From: Oscillospiraceae bacterium
Lineage (GTDB): Bacteria > Bacillota > Clostridia > Saccharofermentanales > Saccharofermentanaceae
Direction of reading: 5' to 3'
Length of the DNA: 64,000 nucleotides
NCBI GenBank assembly: GCA_902775565.1
Contig: CACYMP010000010.1
Location: 26,993-90,992 of the forward strand
Shown: piece after piece, positions 43,228 to 51,121 of the stretch
Layout: every line of letters begins with the position of its first letter
Numbering within the stretch: position 1 is the stretch's first letter
Notes under the pieces: model-generated
Told to the model about the DNA's origin: nothing
What the model saw: only the letters and a program-made list of their open reading frames with translations
Databases searched by the model: none
Position numbers and translations under genes: made by a program

Positions 43228-43256
43228 ATTATTTTACATTGTGATATTCAAGTCAA
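43228..43256 (-). promoter_or_regulatory. rubrerythrin promoter
   Basis: TTGACT (43256-43251), a 17-base spacer and AATAAT (43233-43228). The -35 touches the flavodoxin stop codon at 43248-43250, so rubrerythrin can be expressed independently of the flavodoxin gene. Confidence 0.65.
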
Positions 43257-43763
43257 CAATGTACTTTCGGGAACAGGTATCTCTTTTATGAAGCAGCCTG
43301 CCAGCTGTTCGATCTTCGAGTCCGTATCCGGGTCATTTCCGGATGCGGGGTTATAAAAGCTTACTTCGGCAACAAGATCGTCTATTACGACCAGTTCCTT
43401 TATGACATCGAACGTCTTTTTAGGGTCTTTTCCGGCCATGCAGGCAAAAGCCGCGACATTGCGGGTCTTTATGAGCGTATCCCTCAGATATGATCTTACC
43501 GGCGGCGCGATCGTTCCGTCCCAAACAGGAGTGCCGATAATGACAGCCTCATAATCCCTGATATCCTTTTCAGGCTTCTCTATCTCGGGACATTTCTTGA
43601 AAGCCGCGTCCTTTCCTCCGATGAGAAACTTGGCGGGTCCTTTTGTGGGGTAAACCTTTAATGATCTTATCTCCAGAAGATCCGCACCGGTCTTTTCGGC
43701 AAGCTTTTCGGCGATCATCCTCGTGTTGCCTTCAAGAGAATAGTAAACGATAAGTGTTTTCAT
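43248..43763 (-). CDS. flavodoxin-like protein
   Basis: The 171-residue protein has the FMN phosphate-binding start Y-Y-S-L-E-G-N-T-R near residues 7-15 (T/S-x-T-G-N-T counterpart), G-T-P-V-W near 80, and the rest of the flavodoxin fold. It belongs to the longer flavodoxin_4-like group often annotated as NADPH-dependent FMN reductase or flavodoxin. A longer upstream frame is open, but GGAGGTG fits the ATG at 43763. It is likely an electron carrier. Confidence 0.88.
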   Translation of the reverse strand: MKTLIVYYSLEGNTRMIAEKLAEKTGADLLEIRSLKVYPTKGPAKFLIGGKDAAFKKCPEIEKPEKDIRDYEAVIIGTPVWDGTIAPPVRSYLRDTLIKTRNVAAFACMAGKDPKKTFDVIKELVVIDDLVAEVSFYNPASGNDPDTDSKIEQLAGCFIKEIPVPESTLLT

Positions 43764-43790
43764 ATACACCTCCGGCGCAGTTGTCCCTAT

Positions 43791-43819
43791 ATTATACGCT
43801 GAATTATCCCTGATGACAT
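43791..43819 (-). promoter_or_regulatory. flavodoxin promoter
   Basis: ATGTCA (43819-43814), a 17-base spacer and TATAAT (43796-43791) on the minus strand. The -35 lies only 13 bases from the divergent EamA -10. Confidence 0.6.
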
Positions 43820-43831
43820 TTAACCTTCTGA

Positions 43832-43849
43832 TGATATAATACTGCAATG
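43832..43849 (+). promoter_or_regulatory. leaderless start module of the EamA gene
   Basis: TGATATAAT (43832-43840), exactly six bases, then the ATG at 43847. There is no Shine-Dalgarno. The -10 is a perfect consensus with the TGn extension, so transcription should start on the start codon. Confidence 0.65.
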
Positions 43850-44752
43850 CGTAAAACGACACCTAAAGGCATTATTTTTCTTCTTATAACCGCTATCATC
43901 TGGGGGTCTTCTTTTGTCGCCCAGGAGATAGGCATGAAATCCATCGATGCCTTCACTTTTACCGGCATCAGGACGACACTGGGCGCAGTTTTCCTGTTAC
44001 CGATCGTTTTGATCCTGAACAAAGGCTTAGATCTCCGGAAGAATACTCTTGTCTCCGGTCTGATCCTGGGCGTTGTCTTTTCGGTCGCCCAGAACTTCCA
44101 GCAGTTCGCTTTCTATTATTCGACATCCGGCAAGATCGCGTTCATCACGGCGTTCTACATGTTCTTCGTTCCGCTCTTCTCGGTATTCCTCGGCAAGAAG
44201 ATAAAGCTGCTTACGTGGCTGTCGATCTTAATGGGACTGGTCGGTCTCTTCTTCCTGTGCATCAATCCGTCAGACCTGACCTCCATTAACCTGGGAGACC
44301 TCCTTGCACTTGCCTGCGCGGTCTTCTATGCCGTTCAGATAATGCTGATAGACAGATTTCTCGAAAAGGACATCAACGGCGTCCAGCTCTCCTTCATGCA
44401 GTTTGTCGTGGCGGCGGTCATTTCGATAGCAGCTATGTTCATTTTCGAACACCCCGTAATAGCGGATATAAAAACCGCAGCCCCTTCCCTTTTGTATTCG
44501 GGAATTATGAGCTGCGGTATTGCTTATACTTTTCAGATCGTCGGTCAAAAACACGCCAGCCCGGTTGTTGCCTCACTCCTTATGTGCATGGAGTCTGTTT
44601 TTGCCGTTATCGCGGCAGCTGTCGTGCTCCATCAGGGCATGAGCCTGAGAGAAGGTGCAGGCTGCGCGATAATGTTCGCCGCGATCATCCTTTCTCAGCT
44701 TTCAGAGTCTCTTTCGCGGCGTCCTGCTGAAGGTCCTTTGACTCAGGCGTAG
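43847..44752 (+). CDS. EamA-family (DMT) membrane transporter
   Basis: The 301-residue protein has ten hydrophobic segments arranged as two EamA halves, beginning with the typical I-W-G-S-S-F-V motif near residue 18 and an A-x-x-F-x-x-x-x-x-R stretch. These transporters export or import small metabolites such as amino acids; the substrate is unknown. The gene is divergent from flavodoxin, with a probable leaderless mRNA, and its last 68 bases overlap the 3' end of the NhaC gene on the other strand. Confidence 0.92.
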   Translation: MRKTTPKGIIFLLITAIIWGSSFVAQEIGMKSIDAFTFTGIRTTLGAVFLLPIVLILNKGLDLRKNTLVSGLILGVVFSVAQNFQQFAFYYSTSGKIAFITAFYMFFVPLFSVFLGKKIKLLTWLSILMGLVGLFFLCINPSDLTSINLGDLLALACAVFYAVQIMLIDRFLEKDINGVQLSFMQFVVAAVISIAAMFIFEHPVIADIKTAAPSLLYSGIMSCGIAYTFQIVGQKHASPVVASLLMCMESVFAVIAAAVVLHQGMSLREGAGCAIMFAAIILSQLSESLSRRPAEGPLTQA

Positions 44753-46328
44753 GCAAAAGCTTGCTGAGCAGGAACATAATGGCTATCATCAGTCCCAATC
44801 CGACAACAAGCGAGATCGTACTGTTAATTCCGTAAGCAGGTACGAATATCTGCAGAATTCCTGCGAAAAGATATGCCACGAATGATACTGCTGCCGCGGT
44901 AAGCGCGTATGGCAGCTGTGTCGATACATGCGCGATGTGATTGCACTGAGCGCCTGCAGAAGACATGATCGTCGTATCGGAGATCGGTGAGCAGTGATCG
45001 CCGCAGACTGCGCCTGCCATGCATGCCGACATGCAGATGATAGCCAGAGGGTTGCCGCTCTGAAGCGGGAATGCATTCAGAGTGATCGGAATGAGGATAC
45101 CGAATGTACCCCATGAAGTGCCGGTTGCAAAAGACAGTCCGCATGCGATCAGAAAGACGATCGCGGGCATTGCCCAGTTAAGGTTTTGGAAACCCTCCTT
45201 CATGACGAGAGCTGCAACAAATTTGTCTGCGCCGAGAGAATCGGTCATGGCCTTAAGTGTCCATGCAAGAGTAAGGATAGCGATAGGCGGAACCATTGCT
45301 TTGAAGCCTGACTCAACGCATGACATACAGTCAGTGAACTTCAGAACGCCTCTTACGATGTAGAACAGGAGCATGAAAACGATGCCTCCGAATGCACCGT
45401 ATGCAAGGCCTACAGAAGCATCACACACGGCAAATGCATCTATGAAAGACTTTCCTTCAAAGAATCCACCGGTATAGATCATGCCGATGACGCAGAACAG
45501 GATAAGCATGATTACAGGTACAACGAGATCGACTACCTTACCCTTTCCAGTAACCTGATCGTTTGTTCTTCTCTCTGTGGGCTCAACAGTGAAAAGATCT
45601 CCGTTGATTGCGTTGAGCTCATGACGTTTCATCGGACCGTAATCGATCTTGAAAATAGAAAGGCATACGATCATGAGAATCGAAAGCAGAGCATAATAGT
45701 TATAAGGGATCGCCCTGATGAAGAGCATGATACCGTTGGTACCTTCAGGAGCAAAATCGGAAACCGCTGCAGCCCATGAAGAGATAGGCGCGATAATGCA
45801 GACAGGTGCTGCGGTCGCATCGATGAGGTAAGCAAGCTTTGCTCTCGAGATCTTCTCCTTATCTGTAACGGGACGCATTACCGAACCGACTGTAAGGCAG
45901 TTGAAATAGTCGTCAATAAAGATAAGGCATCCGAGAAGTGTCGTAGCGAGCATTGCGGATCTTCTTGAGTGAACGCGCTTTGATGCCCATTCACCGAATG
46001 CCGCAGAACCTCCCGCCTTATTCATCATGGCAACTATAATACCTAGGAATACAAGGAATATAAGGATACCTACATGTCCCTCATCAGACAGTTGCTTAAT
46101 AAGGCCGTCTTTGAAAATGTGATTCAGCGACATAACCGGATTCACATAAGGGCTCGTGTATGAATAAGAATAAATGAGTCCTCCGACGATAACACCCGCA
46201 AAAAGTGAACTGTAGACCTCCTTTGTGATCAATGCCAGAATGATCGCCACCAAAGGCGGGATCAATGCCCAGAATGTCTGATAAAGCACCGGAACATATT
46301 CCGCTGCTTCTGCTGCTTCAAAACCCAT
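44685..46328 (-). CDS. nhaC: NhaC-type Na+/H+ antiporter
   Basis: The 547-residue polytopic membrane protein belongs to the NhaC family of sodium/proton antiporters (or related malate-lactate types). Family features are the start with P-P-L-V-A-I-I-L-A-L-I-T, S-L-F-A-G-V, the D-D-Y-F-N-C-L-T-V-G-S region near 138-148, and C-G-D-H-C-S-P-I-S-D-T near 440, which are diagnostic of NhaC. GGAGGGG precedes the ATG. It is monocistronic. Its C-terminal coding end overlaps the convergent EamA gene by 68 bases. Confidence 0.93.
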   Translation of the reverse strand: MGFEAAEAAEYVPVLYQTFWALIPPLVAIILALITKEVYSSLFAGVIVGGLIYSYSYTSPYVNPVMSLNHIFKDGLIKQLSDEGHVGILIFLVFLGIIVAMMNKAGGSAAFGEWASKRVHSRRSAMLATTLLGCLIFIDDYFNCLTVGSVMRPVTDKEKISRAKLAYLIDATAAPVCIIAPISSWAAAVSDFAPEGTNGIMLFIRAIPYNYYALLSILMIVCLSIFKIDYGPMKRHELNAINGDLFTVEPTERRTNDQVTGKGKVVDLVVPVIMLILFCVIGMIYTGGFFEGKSFIDAFAVCDASVGLAYGAFGGIVFMLLFYIVRGVLKFTDCMSCVESGFKAMVPPIAILTLAWTLKAMTDSLGADKFVAALVMKEGFQNLNWAMPAIVFLIACGLSFATGTSWGTFGILIPITLNAFPLQSGNPLAIICMSACMAGAVCGDHCSPISDTTIMSSAGAQCNHIAHVSTQLPYALTAAAVSFVAYLFAGILQIFVPAYGINSTISLVVGLGLMIAIMFLLSKLLPTPESKDLQQDAAKETLKAEKG

Positions 46329-46345
46329 ACCAAACCCCTCCTGTA

Positions 46346-46380
46346 ATGAATTTCAATACTGCTATCATAGCACAATTCAT
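46346..46380. promoter_or_regulatory. nhaC promoter with nested inverted repeats
   Basis: The minus-strand extended -10 TGCTATGAT (46372-46364) sits inside the palindrome GCTATCATAGC (46361-46371), which is itself nested in ATGAATT/AATTCAT (46346-46352 and 46374-46380). The two dyads are nearly concentric over the start region, which suggests a repressor site. Confidence 0.5.
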
Positions 46381-46423
46381 ATACAGCAGGGGCAGGCTTA
46401 ATGTATCGTGACGTAAGTATTTC

Positions 46424-47065
46424 TTATCTTCTCTTGCTGTCGGCTTCAAGTTTGTCAGCCCAATTGGCGCTGATCTTAGAGCCCTTTCTCATGCTTCCGA
46501 CAGCCTCGCAAACGGTCTCATAAAGCATTCCTGTTCCCATCTCATCGCACTTGTAGTTTGCGGCTCTTCCGCTCTTGATACCGATCGCTGCACCGGTCTC
46601 GACCGCATCGATATTAGCAGCAAGATAAAGGAACTCCCAGCCGTTCTTTTCGGTCTTCTTGCTCACCATCTTCTTTACCTTTTCGACTGAATAGATCCTG
46701 CTCGCATTCTCCATTCCGTCAGTCGTGATGACGAAGATCGTGTGCTCTGGTATGTCTTCTTCCCTTGCGTACTTATGGATGTTTCCGATGTGCTTTACGG
46801 CAAGTCCCAACGCATCCACCAGTGCGGTGCATCCGCCTGCGCAGTAATCCTTATCCGTCATCGGTGATACCTCAGAGAGCGGAACTCTGTCATAGAGGAC
46901 CTTCTGCGTGTTATCGAAAAGAACACAGGAAACGAGGCACTCGCCGCCTATTTTTTTCTGCTTTTCGATCATGGCATTGAAGCCTCCGATCGTGTCCTGC
47001 TCAAGGTTTGCCATGCTGCCTGATTTGTCAAGGATGAAGACCAGCTCTGTCAGATTCTTTTTCAT
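46424..47065 (-). CDS. vWA-domain protein (TerY-like)
   Basis: The 213-residue cytoplasmic protein is a single von Willebrand factor A domain. The metal ion-dependent adhesion site is complete: D13-K-S15-G-S17, the threonine in G-G-C-T-A-L near 79, and D in T-D-G-M-E near 117. The size and motifs match the TerY-like group of stress-related or phage-associated vWA proteins. It stands alone, and no ter gene is adjacent. Its Shine-Dalgarno lies in one arm of a 12-bp inverted repeat. Confidence 0.88.
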   Translation of the reverse strand: MKKNLTELVFILDKSGSMANLEQDTIGGFNAMIEKQKKIGGECLVSCVLFDNTQKVLYDRVPLSEVSPMTDKDYCAGGCTALVDALGLAVKHIGNIHKYAREEDIPEHTIFVITTDGMENASRIYSVEKVKKMVSKKTEKNGWEFLYLAANIDAVETGAAIGIKSGRAANYKCDEMGTGMLYETVCEAVGSMRKGSKISANWADKLEADSKRR

Positions 47066-47070
47066 GTTAA

Positions 47071-47128
47071 TATCCTCCCTATTCGTGTCGTTTAAGCTTT
47101 TGCTTACGACCTCATTATAGGGAGGATA
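47071..47128 (-). promoter_or_regulatory. 12-bp inverted repeat covering the vWA ribosome binding site
   Basis: TATCCTCCCTAT (47071-47082) and ATAGGGAGGATA (47117-47128) are perfect inverted repeats. In vWA mRNA the proximal arm contains the Shine-Dalgarno GGGAGG and the distal arm is its exact complement. The 34-base loop can form an inner hairpin (GTCGT/ACGAC with AAGC/GCTT). A TATAAT (47119-47114) overlaps the distal arm; if that is the true -10, the mRNA lacks the distal arm and the dyad acts as a DNA operator. Confidence 0.6.
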
Positions 47129-47178
47129 CTGATTGCCGTGGTCGCATCAGAAGCGACATTTATAAGTAGAATGAAAAC

Positions 47179-48693
47179 TTAAGATTTCGCGAGTATGAAT
47201 ACGTTCCAGGAAGCAGGCTTGAGATTTGCCGTAAAGCCGTTTTCCGTAACTTCGTAATCGGTCTTTGCAACAGGCTTTACCTTCTCTTCCTCAGCTGAAT
47301 TGACAGCGAGCATATCGTCACTTTCAAGCGCCTGATAATCAACCACCTTGTAGCCTTCAAAACCTCTTAAGTCGACTTCGAAAGGAACTGATCCGTCTGT
47401 AAGTCTGTTGACTGCAAAGATCGTAAGCTGCTGCTTCTCTTCGTTATAAACGGGAACCGCCTCAACGTCGGTTACTTCCTCATGCTTGGAAGTCTTGTGC
47501 GTGCCGGTCTTCATAACGGGCTTTAAAGCAGCGCCTCTTCCGTACTTGGATGCGTGATAGAACGGATAGAAGATGGTCTGTCGCCATGCTGCTCCGCCGC
47601 TCTCTGTCATTATGGGAGCAATGACGTTTACGAGCTGTGCAAGACATGCGATCTTTACTCTGTCGGCATGCTTGATGAACTTGATCAGGGCAAGACCGTC
47701 CGCAATTGCATCCTCATATGTATAGTGATCTTCAAGAAGATGAGGATGAAGTCCCCAGGGCTTCTTCTCCATGGTCTCGCTATCCTCGGCGGACTGATGA
47801 TACCAGCAGTTCCATTCATCGAATGAGAGGTTGACCGTCTTCTTGCTGTGCTTCTTTCCCTTGATGTAATCGCATGTGGCAATTACCGCGTTGATAAATT
47901 CATCGACGTCGTCGAGGCTTGCGAAAAAGTCTGCCGTATCGCCTGCGCGGTTCTCGAAATACTGGTGGAGCGAAATGTAATCAACATAGTCATATGCCTG
48001 ATCCAGAACCTGTGCTTCCCACTCGCCGAATGTAGGCATTCCGACACCGGAGCTTCCGCATGCTACGAGCTCAATGGACTCGTCCATCATCTTCATTGCC
48101 TTTGCAGTTTCAGCAGCAATGTGGCCGTATTCGACAGCGGTCTTCTGACCTACCTGCCAGGGGCCGTCCATCTCATTGCCGAGGCACCAGAGCTTGATGC
48201 CGTAAGGCTCTTTATCGCCGTGCTGTCTTCTCAGAGAAGCATAGTAGCTGTCAGTATCAAGGTTGCAGTATTCAAGGAGATTAAGTGCGTCAGGAACGCC
48301 CCTGGAACCAAGGTTTACAGCCATCATGACCGATGAACCTGCCTTCTTTGCCCACTTGGAGAATTCGTTTATTCCGACCTCATTCGGTTCAAGTGTCCTC
48401 CACGCAAGATCAAGTCTCTTCTTGCGCTGGTCCTTGGGACCGACCGTATCTTCCCAGAAATAATTGGATGCGAAGTTTCCGCCGGGATATCTTACTGTTG
48501 TAACGCCGAGCTCTTTGACAAGATCGATAACGTCTTTTCTGAAGCCGTTCTCATCAGCCTGCGGATGACCGGGTTCATAGATTCCGTCATAGACGGCGCG
48601 TCCCAGATGCTCGATAAAAGAACTGTAAAGTCTGTCATCGATGTCCGCGATCTTGAAGTCCTTCTCGATAATCATCTTTGTTTTTTCTGCCAT
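47179..48693 (-). CDS. abfA: alpha-L-arabinofuranosidase, GH51
   Basis: The 504-residue glycoside hydrolase releases arabinofuranose from arabinoxylan or arabinan oligosaccharides. The family motifs include G-G-N-F-A-S-N-Y near residue 72, the acid/base Glu in L-G-N-E-M-D-G near 173, and the nucleophile Glu in F-D-E-W-N near 293. The C-terminal jelly-roll domain is present. There is no signal peptide, so it works in the cytoplasm on imported oligosaccharides. CGGAGG precedes the ATG. It is divergent from an AraC-type regulator. Confidence 0.95.
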   Translation of the reverse strand: MAEKTKMIIEKDFKIADIDDRLYSSFIEHLGRAVYDGIYEPGHPQADENGFRKDVIDLVKELGVTTVRYPGGNFASNYFWEDTVGPKDQRKKRLDLAWRTLEPNEVGINEFSKWAKKAGSSVMMAVNLGSRGVPDALNLLEYCNLDTDSYYASLRRQHGDKEPYGIKLWCLGNEMDGPWQVGQKTAVEYGHIAAETAKAMKMMDESIELVACGSSGVGMPTFGEWEAQVLDQAYDYVDYISLHQYFENRAGDTADFFASLDDVDEFINAVIATCDYIKGKKHSKKTVNLSFDEWNCWYHQSAEDSETMEKKPWGLHPHLLEDHYTYEDAIADGLALIKFIKHADRVKIACLAQLVNVIAPIMTESGGAAWRQTIFYPFYHASKYGRGAALKPVMKTGTHKTSKHEEVTDVEAVPVYNEEKQQLTIFAVNRLTDGSVPFEVDLRGFEGYKVVDYQALESDDMLAVNSAEEEKVKPVAKTDYEVTENGFTANLKPASWNVFILAKS

Positions 48694-48822
48694 GAGTTAT
48701 CCTCCGTTACCGTTCTTTTATTCCACTTTGAAAATTAACACCCTGAACACATGTCAGGCAATGATTTTTCGTACGGGAAAATTGATTTATCCTCTTTTTC
48801 TATTCGCTATACACTTTTATGG

Positions 48823-48835
48823 TGCTATTATAACA
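48823..48835. promoter_or_regulatory. superimposed divergent extended -10 elements (GH51 / AraC)
   Basis: TGCTATTAT on the plus strand (48823-48831) and TGTTATAAT on the minus strand (48835-48827) overlap almost fully, forming a near palindrome. The plus element leads to the AraC gene (leader about 45 bases), the minus element to GH51 (leader about 127 bases). Only one polymerase could bind at a time, so the two genes should be expressed in opposition or switched by the regulator. Confidence 0.55.
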
Positions 48836-48882
48836 AATATAATAAGTCAAACGAACAGAAAACAAGGTACGGTTCATCTCAA

Positions 48883-49701
48883 ATGATTGATATATTGTAT
48901 TCAGGCTACAGTTACACCCACAAAAACGGGATCAGATTTGATACCTCGACCGTTCATGCCGGTTTTGAATGGTGGCTCCTTGTTTTCGCTCGCAGTCCGG
49001 TCTACTTTCCTTCTGATGAAGGAATGGTCCTGTGTCCTGCCGATACGATCATCCTTTTCCCTCAGAACACCCATAAGTTCTACTACTCACCCGAGGGTGA
49101 ACCTTACACGAATGACTGGATCCATTTCAGGACGGATGAGAGCATGATCTCGGACTTCCCCCTCAAAGGAGTTCCTTTCAAGCCTTCGGATCCTGACTAT
49201 ATACATAATCTTATGAAGCTCATCTCATGGGAAGCACAGGTCAACAACAACCCGTCCAATCCGGTTATCCGCGACCTTTTCCATGCCCTTGTATCAAAGC
49301 TTTCAAGAGACGTGGCATCCCGCCATGAATCAACATATCTTCCGCAGCTCCAGAATCTGAGGAAAGCAATAACCCTGCATCCGGAGAATCCGTGGACAGT
49401 TGCCATGATGTCAGACTCACTCAGCATCAGCCCCGCCCACCTTCAGCTGCTTTACAGGAACACTTTCGGCATCTCATGCATGAACGATGTCATCAGGTGC
49501 AGGATAAAACTCGCACAGGACAAGCTCTTGTATTCTGCCGACACGATAAGTTCAGTCGGAGAGCAATGCGGATACAGGAACACCGAACACTTCTGCAGAC
49601 AGTTCCGAAAATTCACCGGACTGTCTCCCCGCCAATACAGGATCAAAGCAATGCAAAATACAAACAGGGAGAAAGACTCTAATGAAGAAACAGGCATTTA
49701 A
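48883..49701 (+). CDS. AraC-family transcriptional regulator
   Basis: The 272-residue protein has an N-terminal cupin-like sugar-sensing domain (residues about 1-150) and a C-terminal AraC double helix-turn-helix domain (about 170-265, with M-S-D-S-L-S-I-S-P-A-H-L-Q-L-L-Y and the S-x-x-x-x-x-G-Y-x-N-x-E-H-F-x-R-x-F motif). It likely controls the adjacent arabinofuranosidase and GH43 genes. An earlier in-frame start lies upstream, but the region before 48883 holds the promoter. The last 20 bases overlap the GH43 gene. Confidence 0.9.
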   Translation: MIDILYSGYSYTHKNGIRFDTSTVHAGFEWWLLVFARSPVYFPSDEGMVLCPADTIILFPQNTHKFYYSPEGEPYTNDWIHFRTDESMISDFPLKGVPFKPSDPDYIHNLMKLISWEAQVNNNPSNPVIRDLFHALVSKLSRDVASRHESTYLPQLQNLRKAITLHPENPWTVAMMSDSLSISPAHLQLLYRNTFGISCMNDVIRCRIKLAQDKLLYSADTISSVGEQCGYRNTEHFCRQFRKFTGLSPRQYRIKAMQNTNREKDSNEETGI

Positions 49702-51118
49702 CCCTTACCTTCCGTCATGGGAATATGTACCTGACGGCGAACCTTATGTTTTTGACGGCCGCGTTTACGTATACGGCTCACACGACTGTTTTAACGGTCA
49801 CGTATTTTGCCTGAACGACTACGTCTGCTGGTCAGCGCCTGTTGACGATCTCGGTAACTGGAGATATGAGGGCGTTATATACAAAAGAACACAGGATCCT
49901 TTGAACGAAGACGGTCATATGGCTCTTTACGCACCTGACGTCACAGTCGGTCCTGACGGAAGATACTATCTGTATTATGTCTTAGACAAGGTTAATGTCG
50001 TATCTGTCGCAGTCTGCGATACGCCTGCAGGTAAATACGAGTTCTACGGCTTCGTCCACTACAGCGACGGAACTCTTTTGGGCAAGCGCGAAGGCGACGA
50101 TCCGCAGTTCGATCCGGGTGTTATCACAGAGAACGGCGTAACCCATCTTTACACGGGTTTCTGCCCCATCGGCGACAAGTCCAGACACGGTCCCATGCAC
50201 ACCGTACTTGATTCCGATATGCTCACGATCGTCAAAGGTCCCCGTTTCATAATGCCTTCACAGCCTTATTCCGCAGGAAGCGGATATGAGGGTCACGAGT
50301 TTTTCGAAGCATCATCGATCAGGAAAAGAAACGGCATCTACTACTTCATCTATTCTTCCGTTGTCCTGCACGAGCTCTGCTACGCAACTTCAGACAGCCC
50401 TGAAGGCGAATTCACCTACAAGGGCGTCGTAGTAAGCAACTGCGATCTTCACATTGACAACTATAAGCCTGCAACCATGCCCGTCTACTACACTTCCAAC
50501 AATCACGGAAGCATGGAGGAGATAAACGGCAAATGGTATATCTTCTATCACCGTCACACTAACGGAACGGTGTTCTCAAGACAGGGCTGCGCTGAGCCGC
50601 TCACCTTCAACGATGACGGCACGATCAACCAGGCACAGATGACTTCCTGCGGCCTCAACGGCGGTCCTCTCGAAGGATCCGGATGGTACGATTCCTACAT
50701 CGCCTGCAACCTCTTTACAGACACGGAGAAGATGTACACCGGCGGCAATTGGGGCGCGGGAATGTTCCTGGACTCCGAGTTCCCTAGGATCACCCAGGAC
50801 GAAGCGGATGCCGACCAGAATACAGGAAGCGGTTATATCACTAACATGACCAGTTCATCCACAGCAGGCTTCAAGATCTTCGACTGCAGGAACAGCAAAG
50901 TTACAAGGATCAGGGTCAGAGGTTACGGCAACGGTGTTTTCGAAGTAAGGACAAAGATCGGCGGAGAGATCCTCGGTACATTCCCTGTCGAAAACTACAA
51001 CTACTGGACTGACGTTAAGGCGGAAGTTAAGCTCCCCGACGGAACCAACAGCCTTTTCTTCACATTCAACGGCAACGGCAACCCGGATTTCGCAGGATTT
51101 GAGCTTACGGAGGAATAA
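49682..51118 (+). CDS. family 43 glycoside hydrolase, probable arabinofuranosidase or xylosidase
   Basis: The 478-residue cytoplasmic protein has a five-bladed GH43 fold. Candidate catalytic residues are Asp in the Y-V-P-D-G segment near 18, the pKa-modulating Asp in Y-A-P-D-V-T near 87, and the acid Glu in E-F-F-E-A-S near 209. A C-terminal region (about 365-478) looks like a carbohydrate-binding beta-sandwich of the CBM6 type. GGGAGAAAG precedes the ATG, which is 20 bases inside the AraC gene, so they are co-transcribed. The exact substrate cannot be read from the sequence. Confidence 0.9.
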   Translation: MKKQAFNPYLPSWEYVPDGEPYVFDGRVYVYGSHDCFNGHVFCLNDYVCWSAPVDDLGNWRYEGVIYKRTQDPLNEDGHMALYAPDVTVGPDGRYYLYYVLDKVNVVSVAVCDTPAGKYEFYGFVHYSDGTLLGKREGDDPQFDPGVITENGVTHLYTGFCPIGDKSRHGPMHTVLDSDMLTIVKGPRFIMPSQPYSAGSGYEGHEFFEASSIRKRNGIYYFIYSSVVLHELCYATSDSPEGEFTYKGVVVSNCDLHIDNYKPATMPVYYTSNNHGSMEEINGKWYIFYHRHTNGTVFSRQGCAEPLTFNDDGTINQAQMTSCGLNGGPLEGSGWYDSYIACNLFTDTEKMYTGGNWGAGMFLDSEFPRITQDEADADQNTGSGYITNMTSSSTAGFKIFDCRNSKVTRIRVRGYGNGVFEVRTKIGGEILGTFPVENYNYWTDVKAEVKLPDGTNSLFFTFNGNGNPDFAGFELTEE

Positions 51119-51121
51119 CAA

